From contig NZ_CP134399.1 of assembly GCF_002968295.1 (NCBI RefSeq), positions 3,224,001 to 3,288,000 of the forward strand: a DNA stretch of 64,000 nt, in the 5' to 3' direction. Position 1 is the first letter of the stretch, and each line of letters opens with the position of its first letter. The stretch is from Mycobacterium sp. ITM-2016-00317. Its GTDB lineage: Bacteria; Actinomycetota; Actinomycetes; Mycobacteriales; Mycobacteriaceae. Positions 1 through 9,889 of this stretch are shown here, one piece after another. A model generated the notes under the pieces. It did not search any database. It was not told where the DNA came from and saw only the letters and a list, made by a program, of their open reading frames with translations. The translations under genes and the position numbers were made by a program.

Positions 1-1
1 C

Positions 2-349
2 ATCCTCAACGTATTGTCCGCTGTTGCGTGGAACACCGTCGAGGGCAACACCGCCTATGCCGCAGCCAAATCCGCAGAGTGGGGACTGACCAATGGCGTG
101 CGCGTCGAACTGGAACGCCAAGGCACCCTCGTCACTGCTCTGGTGCCCGGACTGGTCGGAACGCAGACGCTTTTCGATTTCGCCGAGCGCAATGGCATCC
201 AGTTCCCCGACGGCGCTGTGATCGATCCCGCCGACCTGGTGCGGTTGGCGCTCGACGGCCTTGAGGCCGGCGAGATCGAGATCATGGACCCTCTGGCGAT
301 CGAGGCTAAGGCGACGCTGTCGGGACCGCCCAGGGCTTTGGCGCTCTAG
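2..349 (+). CDS. Short-chain dehydrogenase/reductase, 3' part only
   Basis: This is the C-terminal part of a classical SDR (NAD(P)-dependent oxidoreductase). The frame is open from base 2, so the gene starts outside the window. It shows the active-site YxxxK motif (YAAAK, about residue 20 of the visible part) preceded by a serine-containing strand (LNVLS), followed by a region resembling the usual substrate loop (VPGLVGTQ). The N-terminal Rossmann nucleotide motif is not in the window, so cofactor preference cannot be judged. It ends with TAG at 349 and converges on the ATPase gene. The substrate is unknown. Confidence 0.8.
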   Translation: MLNVLSAVAWNTVEGNTAYAAAKSAEWGLTNGVRVELERQGTLVTALVPGLVGTQTLFDFAERNGIQFPDGAVIDPADLVRLALDGLEAGEIEIMDPLAIEAKATLSGPPRALAL

Positions 350-437
350 CCGCGAGCGTGCGTGTCTGCGGCTGACACGCCGGGCCACAACGGGATTCGG
401 CGCACGCTCGTCGCGTTACCGGGCGACGATCTCGCCG

Positions 438-2861
438 TCATCTCGATTCCGAACGGACGGGCCGGCGGTCCAGCCAGTGCTGCGCGGCGAGCTTGGCCCG
501 GTCCTCGACGAGGAACCAGACCAGGGCATAGCCCCAGACGACCCCGGCCCACGCCCAACCCAGCGGGGTCATCAACACTCCGTAGACCGCGATCAGTGTG
601 GCGATCACCTGGGTGGCGATCACCGCGACGAGCAGTACCGGCGCCGGGCCCGGCCGCGACCAGAATGTCCCGCGGGTACGGGTGACGAATACCGTCAGGT
701 GTCCCGACACCGACAATTTCAGGTAGATCAGAGTGCGGATCAGGTCCTCGTCGAGCCCGAAGGCGGAGTGCGCTATCGCCAACAGCAGGAAGGTCTCGAC
801 GACACCCATCACGCCCAGCGTGGTGGCGATGGTGAGCACGCGACGCATGTCCCAGGAGACAGGTTGGTCCGAGCCCCGAACACGGTCGTAGGCGATCGTC
901 AGGATCGCGGCGTCGTTGAGAAGCGCCAGGAACACGATCATCACCGCGGTGACCGGAAAGAAGTTCAGGACCACGATCGACAACGTGATCAACAGCAGCA
1001 CCCGGATGGTCTCGGCGATGCGGTAAGTGGCGTAATTGGTCATCCGGGCGAAGATCTCTCTGGCCTGACGGATCGCGTCCACGATCACCGACAGTCCCGG
1101 CGCAAGCAGCACCACGTCGGCGGCGGCGCGGGCGGCCTCGGTCGCTCCGGCCACCGCGATGCCGGCGTCGGCCTGTTTCAGGGCCGGCGCGTCGTTGACT
1201 CCGTCGCCCGTCATCCCCACGATGTGCCCACGCGCCTGCAGCAGTCGCACGATGCGGTACTTGTGTTCCGGAAACACCTGGGCGAAGCCGTCGGCCGCGG
1301 CCACCTGCGCGGCCAAGGCATCGTCGTTCTTGGCGGTGTCCAACGCGGCGGCGTCCACGATGCGATCGCCCAGACCGACCCGGCGGGCGATCTCGCGGCC
1401 GATGGCGGCCTGGTCGCCGGTGACCATCTTGACCTCGACGCCGAGCTGCTGCGCCGCGCGAATGGTCGCGGGGGAGTCGTCCCGGGGTGGGTCGGCAAGG
1501 GCCACCACACCCAACAGGCGCCAGTCGCCCTGATCGTCGGTGCGCGCCACGCCCAACGACCGGTAGCCGCGCTCGGCGAACCGCTCGACCACCTCACCGA
1601 CCTGATTCGTGGCGGAGTCGTGCGCACACAGCGCGCCGATGACCTGCGGGGCGCCCTTGCTGACCTTGACAGTGCGACCGTCGTCGCCGCGAATCGTCGC
1701 CTCGGTGCGCTTGGTGACCGGATCGAACGGGGTGAAGTCCTCGGCCACAGGCGGTGGCATCTGGCCGGCGGTCCCCAGCACGGCCATGTCGATGGGATCG
1801 TTGTCCTCCGCGCGTGAGGCCGAGGCCGCGGCCCGCAGTAGGTCGGCGTCATCGACCGCGAGCGCCACCCAGGACTCCGCCACCGTCAGTCGGTTCTCGG
1901 TGAGCGTGCCGGTCTTGTCCGAACACAGCACATCCACCCCGCCGAGTTCCTCGACCGCGGGCAGGTGACTGACGACGGCCTGGTGGCGGGCCAGCTTCCG
2001 GGCACCGACGGCCATGGTGACCGACAGCACCGCGGGGAGCGCGACCGGCACCGACGCGATCGTGACGACCAGGGCGAACTCCAGTGTCTCCAACACCGCA
2101 TTGCCACGGATCAGCGACACCACGACCGTCAGTGCCACCAGGGCCGCTGACAGCACGATGAGGTAGTTGCCGATGCGCAGCACCGCTTGTTGGAAGTGGC
2201 TGACGGTGCCCGCAGTCTGCACCAATGAGGTCGTGCGCCCCATGAACGACGAGGCCCCGGTGGCGTAGACGACGGCGTCGGTTTCACCGCGCACGAGTAC
2301 CGACCCCGAGTAGAGCACCTCACCGCGGCCGCGGGACACCGCCAGTGACTCCCCGGTCAGCGCGGACTGGTCCACCTCGACCGTCGTGTCGTCGAGCACC
2401 CGCAGATCGGCGGGCACCACGTCGCCCAGTCGAACCCGCACGACATCCCCGGGCACCAGATCCCGCAGCTCCACGGTCACCCACACGCCGTCCCGCAATG
2501 CCCGCGCCGAGGTGGCCAGACGCTGTCTGAGCGCGTCGATGGCGTTGGCCGCCTGGTGTTCCTCGACGAAGCCGACCAACCCGTTCATCACCAGCAGCAC
2601 GGCGATGATCGCCGCGTCGGCCCAATGCCGCGCGAGCAGCGACAACACCAGTGCCGCTTCGATCATCCAGGGGATGGGCGCCCAGAAGTATGCGAGGAAT
2701 GCCAGCACCGGATTCCGACGGCGCTCGGCGATCTCGTTGGCCCCGTACTGCTGCTGTCGCCGCTGCGCCTCGTCCGTGGTCAGCCCGTGCGCCGAGCTGT
2801 CCAACTCGCTCAGCACCTGTTCCAGCGGGTTCTTGGACAACGCGTCGTCGGCCTGCTGCAT
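438..2861 (-). CDS. P-type ATPase, proton-pump (P-IIIA) type
   Basis: An integral membrane cation pump of about 807 residues. In order, it has an N-terminal cation-ATPase segment, a first membrane pair (about 50-100), the actuator motif TGES (about 169-172), the membrane motif VPVALP (about 271-276), the phosphorylation motif DKTGTLT (about 315-321), the hinge motif GDGVNDAPAL, and C-terminal membrane helices. The intramembrane PVALP rather than CPC/CPx argues against a heavy-metal pump; the pattern fits plasma-membrane H+-ATPases, which build a proton gradient. The frame is open to 2945, but the ATG at 2861 (MQQADDAL) fits the family N-terminus and follows a G-rich stretch. It stands alone. 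Which ion is carried is inferred from family resemblance. Confidence 0.85.
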   Translation of the reverse strand: MQQADDALSKNPLEQVLSELDSSAHGLTTDEAQRRQQQYGANEIAERRRNPVLAFLAYFWAPIPWMIEAALVLSLLARHWADAAIIAVLLVMNGLVGFVEEHQAANAIDALRQRLATSARALRDGVWVTVELRDLVPGDVVRVRLGDVVPADLRVLDDTTVEVDQSALTGESLAVSRGRGEVLYSGSVLVRGETDAVVYATGASSFMGRTTSLVQTAGTVSHFQQAVLRIGNYLIVLSAALVALTVVVSLIRGNAVLETLEFALVVTIASVPVALPAVLSVTMAVGARKLARHQAVVSHLPAVEELGGVDVLCSDKTGTLTENRLTVAESWVALAVDDADLLRAAASASRAEDNDPIDMAVLGTAGQMPPPVAEDFTPFDPVTKRTEATIRGDDGRTVKVSKGAPQVIGALCAHDSATNQVGEVVERFAERGYRSLGVARTDDQGDWRLLGVVALADPPRDDSPATIRAAQQLGVEVKMVTGDQAAIGREIARRVGLGDRIVDAAALDTAKNDDALAAQVAAADGFAQVFPEHKYRIVRLLQARGHIVGMTGDGVNDAPALKQADAGIAVAGATEAARAAADVVLLAPGLSVIVDAIRQAREIFARMTNYATYRIAETIRVLLLITLSIVVLNFFPVTAVMIVFLALLNDAAILTIAYDRVRGSDQPVSWDMRRVLTIATTLGVMGVVETFLLLAIAHSAFGLDEDLIRTLIYLKLSVSGHLTVFVTRTRGTFWSRPGPAPVLLVAVIATQVIATLIAVYGVLMTPLGWAWAGVVWGYALVWFLVEDRAKLAAQHWLDRRPVRSESR

Positions 2862-3018
2862 CTTCACACCCCCGCCCGAAATCAACGGGGGCGGCCGAGG
2901 GGCGACCTGCGGTCCGCAGCGGTGATCCCCGACGTCCACTGTCACACCGGCTCGGAGGGTTGTAAAGGGCGGTATCGGTTATCGCCGGCGCAGCGGGACG
3001 GCCCGTCGGCGTGGGGTC

Positions 3019-4962
3019 CTAGTGTGTGGCCGGATCAGTCAGGATCTCGACCATGGCCGGCCCCGGGTGGCTGAGCGCCTCGGAGATCGCGTGACCGAGA
3101 TCCCGTGGATCGGTGACGCGTCTGCCGTAGCCGCCGCAGTTGCGTGCGTACGCGGCGAAGTCCGGGTTCTGCAGAGAGGTCTGCCAGACCGCGTATTCGG
3201 CGCTGCGCTGTTCCTCGCTGATCTTCGCGAGTTCACCGTTGTTGAGCAGGATGTGCGTGATGTTCATGTCGTACTTCACTGCGGTGGTGAAGTCGGCGAG
3301 GTACTGACCGAAGCCGCCGTCGCCGGTGATGGCGACGATGGGACGGTCCGGTGCGGCGGCCCAGGCGCCCATCGCCGCAGGGAATCCGAAGCCGATGGAT
3401 CCGAGATACCCGGACATCAGCACCGATTGTTCTGAGGCTTCGAAGTACCGACCGAACGAGTAGGCGTGATTGCCGACGTCCACCGTCAGTACCGCATTCG
3501 GCGGTACCAGTCGGTTGAGCTCTTCGAATACGGTTGCGGCAGCGACTCGGCCGTCTAGATGCTTGACCGCACGCCGGGTCTTTTCCGTGCGCCACACCGA
3601 CCAACGTTCGGCAACCTCCGGACGCTGATCCACCAGCGCGGAGTTCGGGTGGAGGCCGTCGAGAAGGGCGGCGGCGCTGACCCCCGCATCACCGAGTACC
3701 GGCACCGTGACGGGGCGGAACCGGCCCAGCATCATGGGGTCGGTGTCCACCTGGATGATCGGCTTGTACGGCGATATCCCGGTGTGATTCGAGAAGGACG
3801 CGCCGAATACCAGCAGAAGGTCGGCCTTGTTCATCATCCACGATGCGACCGGTGTACCGGACCGGCCCAGCACGCCGCAGGCGAGGGGGTGGGCGTCCGA
3901 GATCTGCCCCTTGGCTTTAAAAGTGGTCAGCACCGGCGCATTCAGCCGTTCGGCCAGTGCGATGATCGCCGGCATGTCGAACTTCGCGCCGGCACCGACG
4001 ACGACAAGCGGTCTGGTCGCGGTGCGAATCAACTCGAGGGCCTGGCCGACCGAGGCCGGCGGGGGAGACACCCGAAGGTCGGGCATGCGGCCTTCTGGGC
4101 CGGAGGTCGATGCGGCGGGGGCCGCGAGGATCTGCACTTCGTCGGGCAGCACGAGATGGCCTACTCCGCGATCGATGATGGCGTGCTTGAGGGCCATCGT
4201 CATCAGCTCCGCATGGTCGGAGCCAGAACGCACCATCGCCGAGTACACCGACACGTCGGCGAATGCCGCGAGCAGATCGATGTCCTGGAACGCGCCCTTG
4301 CCCGCCACGGAGGAATCGACGTTCCCGGATAGGGCCAGAACCGGTGCGCGGTCGGATTTCGCGTCGTAGAGGCCGGTCAGCAAGTTCGTGGAGCCTGGAC
4401 CGGCGATACCCAAGCATGCGGCGGGCCTGCCGGTCAGCTTTCCGTAGGCGGCAGCTGCGAATGCTGCGGCACCCTCGTGGCGGATGCCGAAATACCGGAT
4501 CTTCCCGGTGGTTTCGGCGCGATGCATGGCCTCGGCGATGCCGAGGTTCGAGTGGCCGACCATGCCGAAGACCGTGTCGACGCCCCAGTTGGTCATGGTC
4601 TCGACCAGAACGTCACTCACCGTACGCACGTGCGGGGCGGGTTCAGGTACACCCACGTAGACGCCGTCCGCGCGAGCATCGACGGGGTAGGTGCGGACAT
4701 TGAAGTCGGGGCCACCTGCGGCCTCGCCGGTGAACGGATCGAAGTCGAAACCGTGCCACGGGCAACGGATCTTGTCGTTCTCGAGGGTGCCCTGACCAAG
4801 CGGGCCACCCTGATGGGGACACCGGTTGTCGATGGCACCGTAACGGCCGTCGAGTCTGGTCAGCGCGACTGTCTTGAGTCCGACCGGGCAGGTGGTCACT
4901 TCGCCCTCGTCGAGATCTCCGGCGTCGACGGCCTTGTGCCAGGTGAGACCTTGGTCAGTCAC
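3019..4962 (-). CDS. Rieske domain fused to ThDP-dependent (acetolactate synthase-like) enzyme
   Basis: A 647-residue fusion. Residues 1-105 form a Rieske ferredoxin-type [2Fe-2S] domain (ligands CPH at 48-50 and CPWH at 67-70). Residues 115 to the end form a full thiamine-diphosphate enzyme: a pyrimidine-binding domain with the catalytic Glu (RHEGAA, about 163), a central domain, and a pyrophosphate domain with GDGGFGQ and LLNNGE. The ThDP part resembles acetolactate synthase/pyruvate oxidase/sulfoacetaldehyde acetyltransferase relatives; the substrate is not known. The GTG start at 4962 overlaps the stop of the upstream Rieske/glutamate-synthase-like gene by four bases (GTGA), so the two are translationally coupled. 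A longer open frame up to 5208 overlaps the upstream gene and is composition noise. A Rieske domain fused to a ThDP enzyme is unusual. Confidence 0.85.
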   Translation of the reverse strand: MTDQGLTWHKAVDAGDLDEGEVTTCPVGLKTVALTRLDGRYGAIDNRCPHQGGPLGQGTLENDKIRCPWHGFDFDPFTGEAAGGPDFNVRTYPVDARADGVYVGVPEPAPHVRTVSDVLVETMTNWGVDTVFGMVGHSNLGIAEAMHRAETTGKIRYFGIRHEGAAAFAAAAYGKLTGRPAACLGIAGPGSTNLLTGLYDAKSDRAPVLALSGNVDSSVAGKGAFQDIDLLAAFADVSVYSAMVRSGSDHAELMTMALKHAIIDRGVGHLVLPDEVQILAAPAASTSGPEGRMPDLRVSPPPASVGQALELIRTATRPLVVVGAGAKFDMPAIIALAERLNAPVLTTFKAKGQISDAHPLACGVLGRSGTPVASWMMNKADLLLVFGASFSNHTGISPYKPIIQVDTDPMMLGRFRPVTVPVLGDAGVSAAALLDGLHPNSALVDQRPEVAERWSVWRTEKTRRAVKHLDGRVAAATVFEELNRLVPPNAVLTVDVGNHAYSFGRYFEASEQSVLMSGYLGSIGFGFPAAMGAWAAAPDRPIVAITGDGGFGQYLADFTTAVKYDMNITHILLNNGELAKISEEQRSAEYAVWQTSLQNPDFAAYARNCGGYGRRVTDPRDLGHAISEALSHPGPAMVEILTDPATH

Positions 4963-6617
4963 AGCGGAATAGCTCCTGCAAAAGGGACCCCGCTCAGATA
5001 GGCGAAGTCTCGGTCGAAGGTGACGAGGTCGTCGAGTTCGAAGTCGGCAAGACGCTGGTGCCCGCACGCCCGGGCAAGGACCACCATCAGGTCGACGGTC
5101 GCCCGCAGGAACCGGTTCAACCGCTCTGCTGCTGCGCTCACAGGAAGCCGGGCCCGTAGGCGTGGATCTTGCGTGGCGATGCCGGCCGGGCAGGTGTTGG
5201 TGTTGCATGCGCGCATCCCGACGCAGCCGATTGCCTGGAGCGCCGCGTTCGAGAGACCGATGGCGTCGGCGCCCAACGCCAGCGCTTTGACCATGTCCGC
5301 CGGTGTGCGCATGCCCCCCGTGACGGCGAGCGTCACGTGGCGTTCGCCCGCCTTGTCCAGATGCCGCCGGGCACGTGACAGTGCGGGGATCGTGGGCACC
5401 GATATGTTGTCCCGGAACAGCGTGGGCGCTGCACCGGTGCCGCCGCCGCGGCCGTCGAGGATGAGGTAATCCACGCCGATCTCGAGCGCGGCATCGATAT
5501 CACGCTCGATGTGCTGCGCACTCATCTTGTAGCCGACCGGGATTCCGCCGGAGACGTCACGGACCTGCGCGGCGAAATCTCGGAATTGGTCGAGGGACGT
5601 CCATTCGGGAAACCGTGCCGGGGAGATCGCCGCCGTGCCCGGGGGAAGGCCCCGGACCTCGGCGATCCGGCCCACCACCTTGGGGCCGGGGAGGTGTCCA
5701 CCGGTACCGGTCTTGGCCCCCTGGCCCCCCTTGAAGTGGAAGGCTTGGACTTTGCTCATGTGCTCGAAGCTCCAGCCGAACAGGCCGGATGCCAGCTCGT
5801 AGAAGTACTTCGAATTCTCTTGCTGCTCTTCGGGAAGCATGCCGCCCTCACCCGAACAGATTCCCGTCCCAGCAAGTTCGGCACCCGCCGCGAGCGCGGT
5901 CTTGGCTTCCTGGGAAAGAGCGCCGAAGCTCATGTCGCTGATGAACAACGGAATGTCGAGCACCAGTGGACGTGCCGCGTTCGGGCCGATGACCGTCGTG
6001 GTGCTCACCGGTTCGTCGTCGGTCAGCGGCAGCCGGGCGAGCTGCGCGGTGAGCACTTGGATCGAATCCCACGACGGCAGGAGCTCGCGTGGCACGCCCA
6101 TGGCCGCCGTCGGACCATGCCGGCCGACTCTGCTCAATCCATGTGCCGCCAGTTCGTGAATCTGTGTGACGAACGGTTCCTCGGCGGTATCGGATGCGCT
6201 GATCCACCTGCCCTGGTAGCCATCGTCGGCGTAGGTCTGCGGATTGCTGCGCGCGAACTCGGCGATGGCCGACTCGTCGACGTACACGGCGCCGTCGGAC
6301 ACCCACGTGGGGAAGGTGGCCAATGCCATTGCGGGGTTGACCGGCGACACGCCGGAATCGATCTCGTAGCGCCACCCGTGGACGCCGCACACCACGAGGT
6401 CGCCCTCAACGCGGCCGTCCGACAGAAGCGCCCCGCGGTGCGCACACCGGCCGTACAACGCCGAGACGTCGTCGCCGCGACGGACCAGCACGACGTCGAC
6501 ACCTGCCGCGACGATCGCATACGGGGTGTTGTCGGGGAGTTCGGATAGCGAGGCGACGCGCAGTGTTCTGCCTGTTTCAATTGTCACGCGTGCCTGTCCC
6601 CATCGTTCAACTGTCAA
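4959..6617 (-). CDS. Rieske domain fused to FMN-binding glutamate synthase-like domain
   Basis: A 552-residue fusion. An N-terminal Rieske domain (CAH at 58-60, CGVH at 77-80) is followed by a glutamate-synthase central/FMN domain (about 170-540). The latter has conserved GltB features: SFGALS, a Gly-rich KGGQGAKTG stretch, GRGGGTG, and the C-x5-C-x4-C cluster (CVGMRAC/NTNTC) that binds 3Fe-4S in glutamate synthase. There is no glutamine amidotransferase domain and no GltD-like NAD(P)H subunit nearby, so ordinary glutamate synthase activity is unlikely. Electrons presumably enter through the Rieske centre. It is the first gene of a two-gene operon with the Rieske/ThDP enzyme, joined by a GTGA overlap. 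The start could also be a GTG about ten codons further in. Confidence 0.83.
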   Translation of the reverse strand: MTVERWGQARVTIETGRTLRVASLSELPDNTPYAIVAAGVDVVLVRRGDDVSALYGRCAHRGALLSDGRVEGDLVVCGVHGWRYEIDSGVSPVNPAMALATFPTWVSDGAVYVDESAIAEFARSNPQTYADDGYQGRWISASDTAEEPFVTQIHELAAHGLSRVGRHGPTAAMGVPRELLPSWDSIQVLTAQLARLPLTDDEPVSTTTVIGPNAARPLVLDIPLFISDMSFGALSQEAKTALAAGAELAGTGICSGEGGMLPEEQQENSKYFYELASGLFGWSFEHMSKVQAFHFKGGQGAKTGTGGHLPGPKVVGRIAEVRGLPPGTAAISPARFPEWTSLDQFRDFAAQVRDVSGGIPVGYKMSAQHIERDIDAALEIGVDYLILDGRGGGTGAAPTLFRDNISVPTIPALSRARRHLDKAGERHVTLAVTGGMRTPADMVKALALGADAIGLSNAALQAIGCVGMRACNTNTCPAGIATQDPRLRARLPVSAAAERLNRFLRATVDLMVVLARACGHQRLADFELDDLVTFDRDFAYLSGVPFAGAIPL

Positions 6618-6861
6618 TCACCGACGATCGTACGCGTCGGTCGTCGGCAGATGCGTCAGGATGCCGCAACCGGAACATGCAGCGCCTGCGGGTGATCCGC
6701 CAACGCATTCAGCCGGTATCCCCCGGGGGAGCGGTGATGCGATCGACCCGGCGTGGCGCGAAGGGGGGGCATTGCGTTGAATGCGCACGGCGATGACTTT
6801 GGGCGCTGACGGAGGTCATACTTTTCCGTAGGAGCAATCCTGTTCCGACGAAGGAGCGTCC

Positions 6862-7506
6862 ATGCCGCGCACCCGGGTCCACAACCTCAATGTCTCTCTG
6901 GACGGTTATGCCGCCGGCGACCACGTGTCTTTTGACCATCCGATCGGTGATGCTGGGCAGCTTTTCGAGCAGTTCGACGGTCGTGTCATCCATGGAGTCG
7001 ACAAGGTGCAAGACCCTATTACCGTCGACCGCGCGCTGACCAGTATGTGGAGTCAGGGCATCGGCGCCGAGATCATGGGCAGGCGAAAATTCGGCCCTCA
7101 CACCGGTGAATGGCCGGACGACGGATGGCAGGGATGGTGGGGAGACGAGCCGCCGTTTCACACGCCGGTTTTCGTCATGACCCATTACGAGCATCCGCCG
7201 ATTGAGTTCGCCAACGGAACGAGCTTCCATTTCGTCAGCGGGTCGGCGAAAGACGTTCTGCGCCTTGCCCAAGATGCGGCCGGCGGTCGCGATGTCCGCC
7301 TCGGCGGTGGGCCATCGACTGTGCGTCAGTTCCTTGAAGCCGATCTGGTGGATTTCATGCACCTGGTGATCGTGCCCGTAGTGCTAGGGCACGGCGTTGC
7401 TCTGTGGGACGGACTGGGCGATCTGCGGGGGAGGTTCGTCGTCGAGTCCGTCGCCACCCCGAGCGGCCTCGCCCATCAATTCTTCAACCGCGTAGCGAAC
7501 CTGTAA
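6862..7506 (+). CDS. Dihydrofolate reductase-family (RibD C-terminal-like) protein
   Basis: A 214-residue protein of the RibD-C/DHFR fold, used by NAD(P)H-dependent reductases of pteridine- or flavin-like substrates. It starts with the strand NLNVSLDGYAAG, has the MGRRKFG motif typical of the family, and a Gly-rich nucleotide-binding turn (RLGGGPSTVRQ) before IVPVVLGHG. A good ribosome-binding site (AAGGAG) lies 7 bases before the ATG. It is a single gene, divergent from the Rieske operon and convergent with the PucR gene. The substrate is unknown; such proteins are common as several paralogues in mycobacteria. Confidence 0.85.
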   Translation: MPRTRVHNLNVSLDGYAAGDHVSFDHPIGDAGQLFEQFDGRVIHGVDKVQDPITVDRALTSMWSQGIGAEIMGRRKFGPHTGEWPDDGWQGWWGDEPPFHTPVFVMTHYEHPPIEFANGTSFHFVSGSAKDVLRLAQDAAGGRDVRLGGGPSTVRQFLEADLVDFMHLVIVPVVLGHGVALWDGLGDLRGRFVVESVATPSGLAHQFFNRVANL

Positions 7507-7702
7507 CTGCGCGTGCCGAAGTGGGCCCTCAGTTCGAGGACGCTGAAGCTTCAGCATGACCGTTGCGTTGGTGTTCCGCCGACACTTTGGTCGCGCGCTC
7601 AGCGACGCTTGGTGAGCGTGACGACTATGCAGTGCGATCCGCGAACCCGCGGTTGTCGGCCCGCGGTCACGCACGCTGGAGGCATACTTCCAGGAATTGG
7701 CC

Positions 7703-8845
7703 TCACTCGTGAACTCGGCCGGCAGCTTCGATGGCCAGCAATAAGTGCAGGGCGCCGGCGTCGCGGGGAATTGCTGGATCGAGCCCGGTACTGCTGTTGA
7801 CCCGAGCCAACCGGTTGATGACCGTGTGGCGATGGCAATAGAGCCGCCCGGCCGTTTCGGCGATCGAACCCGTGTCGAGGTAGATGCGCAACGTATCGGT
7901 CAACGCTTCCCGATCGCGCGGCGGCATCGATGTCAGATCGGCGAGCGTCTTCTTTGCATAGGCCGTCCCGATAGCGCCGAGCCGGTGCGCGGCGATCTTG
8001 TCCCAATGCCGTTCGAGGGTCGCGGCACGGCCGGGCTCGGCCCAGGTGGACAGCTCGCGCGCAAGGCGCCACATGCCGGCGACTTCGGAAAGTCCGGTGG
8101 CGGGGACGGAAACCCCGGCCGGGATGGTGAGCAGTAGCTGTTCTGCCTCCCGGGTCAGCGCATCGACAAGCAGAATGGCGAATTCGACACCCTCGAGGCG
8201 TAGCAACACCACCCGCGGGGTGCAGTTGCGGATCAATCGGCCGAACTCGTTGGGGTGCAGGTCACCCGAAACGACAACAAGGTACTCGCCGTCGGCTGGC
8301 AATCCGAGTGCCGCGGCCGCCTGGCGGTGTAGCTGCGGGTCACCGGTGTCTTCGCTGAGCAACTGCCGGAGCAGAAAGGTTCGTTCGAGCTCGAGTTCGG
8401 CGTTGACTCTCGACATCTCGTCGAGGTAGCCGGCTTGCACATTGGTGGTGTGTCGCTCCACGGCGCTCCAAATCCAGGCCACCGCCTCTGAGAGGGCGGC
8501 CGCGCCGCCGTCGGTGCGTGCCGAAAGAGCCTCCCAGATAAAGGGGAAATCCATCCGTACCGCCCGTAGGAGCGATTCGAGCGGAACCTGCTGAAGAGCA
8601 CGTCGGCGTCCGATGCGTTCGGAATACTCCTGCAGTTCCGCCAACCGGTCCTCGCCCTGGATCATCTCGAACAGCAGGCGCAAGGTCGTGCGCGCGGTGC
8701 GGTGGAGATCGTCGTCGTCGACGATGGAATCTGCGTAGCCGGTCAGAGTGCGGACTTGCCGAACATAGGCGGCGGCGATGGCGTCCAGGTCTGCCAGGCA
8801 GGCCGCTATCCCGGGAAGGCACTCACTCCGACTGTGCACTTGCAC
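7703..8845 (-). CDS. PucR/CdaR-family transcriptional regulator
   Basis: A 380-residue regulator. The N-terminal 270 residues are a helical sensor followed by a degenerate GGDEF-like region. The C-terminal 60 residues are the PucR helix-turn-helix (LRIYLDTGSIAETAGRLYCHRHTVINRL). This family typically controls neighbouring catabolic genes in response to a metabolite. It is divergent from the MHS-family transporter gene starting at 8980, and the 134-bp intergenic region should hold shared promoters, so the transporter and probably the downstream M20 hydrolase are the likely targets. The start is at 8845 or one of the next codons; no strong ribosome-binding site is visible. Confidence 0.85.
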   Translation of the reverse strand: MQVHSRSECLPGIAACLADLDAIAAAYVRQVRTLTGYADSIVDDDDLHRTARTTLRLLFEMIQGEDRLAELQEYSERIGRRRALQQVPLESLLRAVRMDFPFIWEALSARTDGGAAALSEAVAWIWSAVERHTTNVQAGYLDEMSRVNAELELERTFLLRQLLSEDTGDPQLHRQAAAALGLPADGEYLVVVSGDLHPNEFGRLIRNCTPRVVLLRLEGVEFAILLVDALTREAEQLLLTIPAGVSVPATGLSEVAGMWRLARELSTWAEPGRAATLERHWDKIAAHRLGAIGTAYAKKTLADLTSMPPRDREALTDTLRIYLDTGSIAETAGRLYCHRHTVINRLARVNSSTGLDPAIPRDAGALHLLLAIEAAGRVHE

Positions 8846-9883
8846 ACTCTATCGGTCAATCTCTAGGCGCGACGTGATTGTCAGTTGGAGTATCGGCCAT
8901 CAGACTTGAATCGACCGTTCTCGTCGGTGCTCGTTGTCGCACGCCGGCTCAGGCAACTCACGAAAGGATTTGCACAACTATGAGCTCAGGCGATGCAACC
9001 GAATCGTTGGAGTTGTCCAGCCAGGACGCGAGACGAATCGCCTTCGCCGCGTTCGTCGGTACCGCGCTCGAGTGGTACGACTACTTTCTGTTCGGTACGG
9101 CTGCTGCGCTGGTGTTCAACCGACTGTTCTTCACTGATCTCAACCCGGCTGCGGCGATGCTGGCGTCGTTCGCCACCTTCGGTGTCGGCTTCGCTGCGCG
9201 ACCGATCGGTGCGGTGATCTTCGGCTACATCGGCGATCGATATGGCAGGCGCCCAGCTCTTTTGGCGACCATCATCATGATCGGCTGTGCCACTGGCCTG
9301 GTGGGCGTCCTGCCCGACTATGCGGCCATCGGGATCGCCGCGCCGGCCATGCTCGCCGTCCTGCGTTTGGTGCAGGGTTTCGCCGTGGGCGGCGAGTGGG
9401 GTGGTGCCACCACCATGGCCATTGAACACTCGCCGATCGAGCAACGAGGGCGTTTTGCCGCGCTGGTTCAGATCGGCTCGCCTGTCGGCACGCTGATCTC
9501 CTCGGGGGCGTTCGCGCTGGTGCTGATGCTGCCGTCGGAGTCGTTCGATTCGTGGGGCTGGCGGCTGCCGTTCCTGGCCGCGTTCCCATTACTCGGAATC
9601 GCGCTGTGGATCCGGCTGACCATGGAAGAGTCGCCGGTCTTCAAGCGGCTCGCCGCCCTCGAAGCCGAGGCGGAAGTGCCTGTGCTCCAGCTCTTGCGCA
9701 CCGCGGGCAGTCGGCTTCTCGTTGCCGTGGCGGCCGCGCTGCTCGGCGTGGGTGGCTTCTACATCATGACGACGTTCGTGGTGAGCTACGGCAGCAACGT
9801 GTTGGAAGTCGATCGCCAGGTCATGGTGAACGCCACGCTGGTGGCTGCGGCGCTGCAGATCGCGGTCACCATCTTCGCCGGCG

Positions 9884-9889
9884 GCTAGG
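9884..9889 (+). repeat. Target-site duplication GCTAGG (second copy 10986-10991)
   Basis: Six bases directly outside the left inverted repeat of the IS element recur directly outside the right one (10986-10991). This marks the exact insertion borders. Confidence 0.85.

Noticed and set aside
261..1817. 518-codon open frame on the plus strand
   Set aside because: Lies antisense to the P-type ATPase, with Arg/Gln/His-rich translation and no domain; typical of high-GC antisense frames.
4963..5208. N-terminal extension of the ThDP enzyme to 5208
   Set aside because: Overlaps the upstream glutamate-synthase-like gene; the GTG at 4962 with GTGA coupling explains translation and the Rieske domain begins there.
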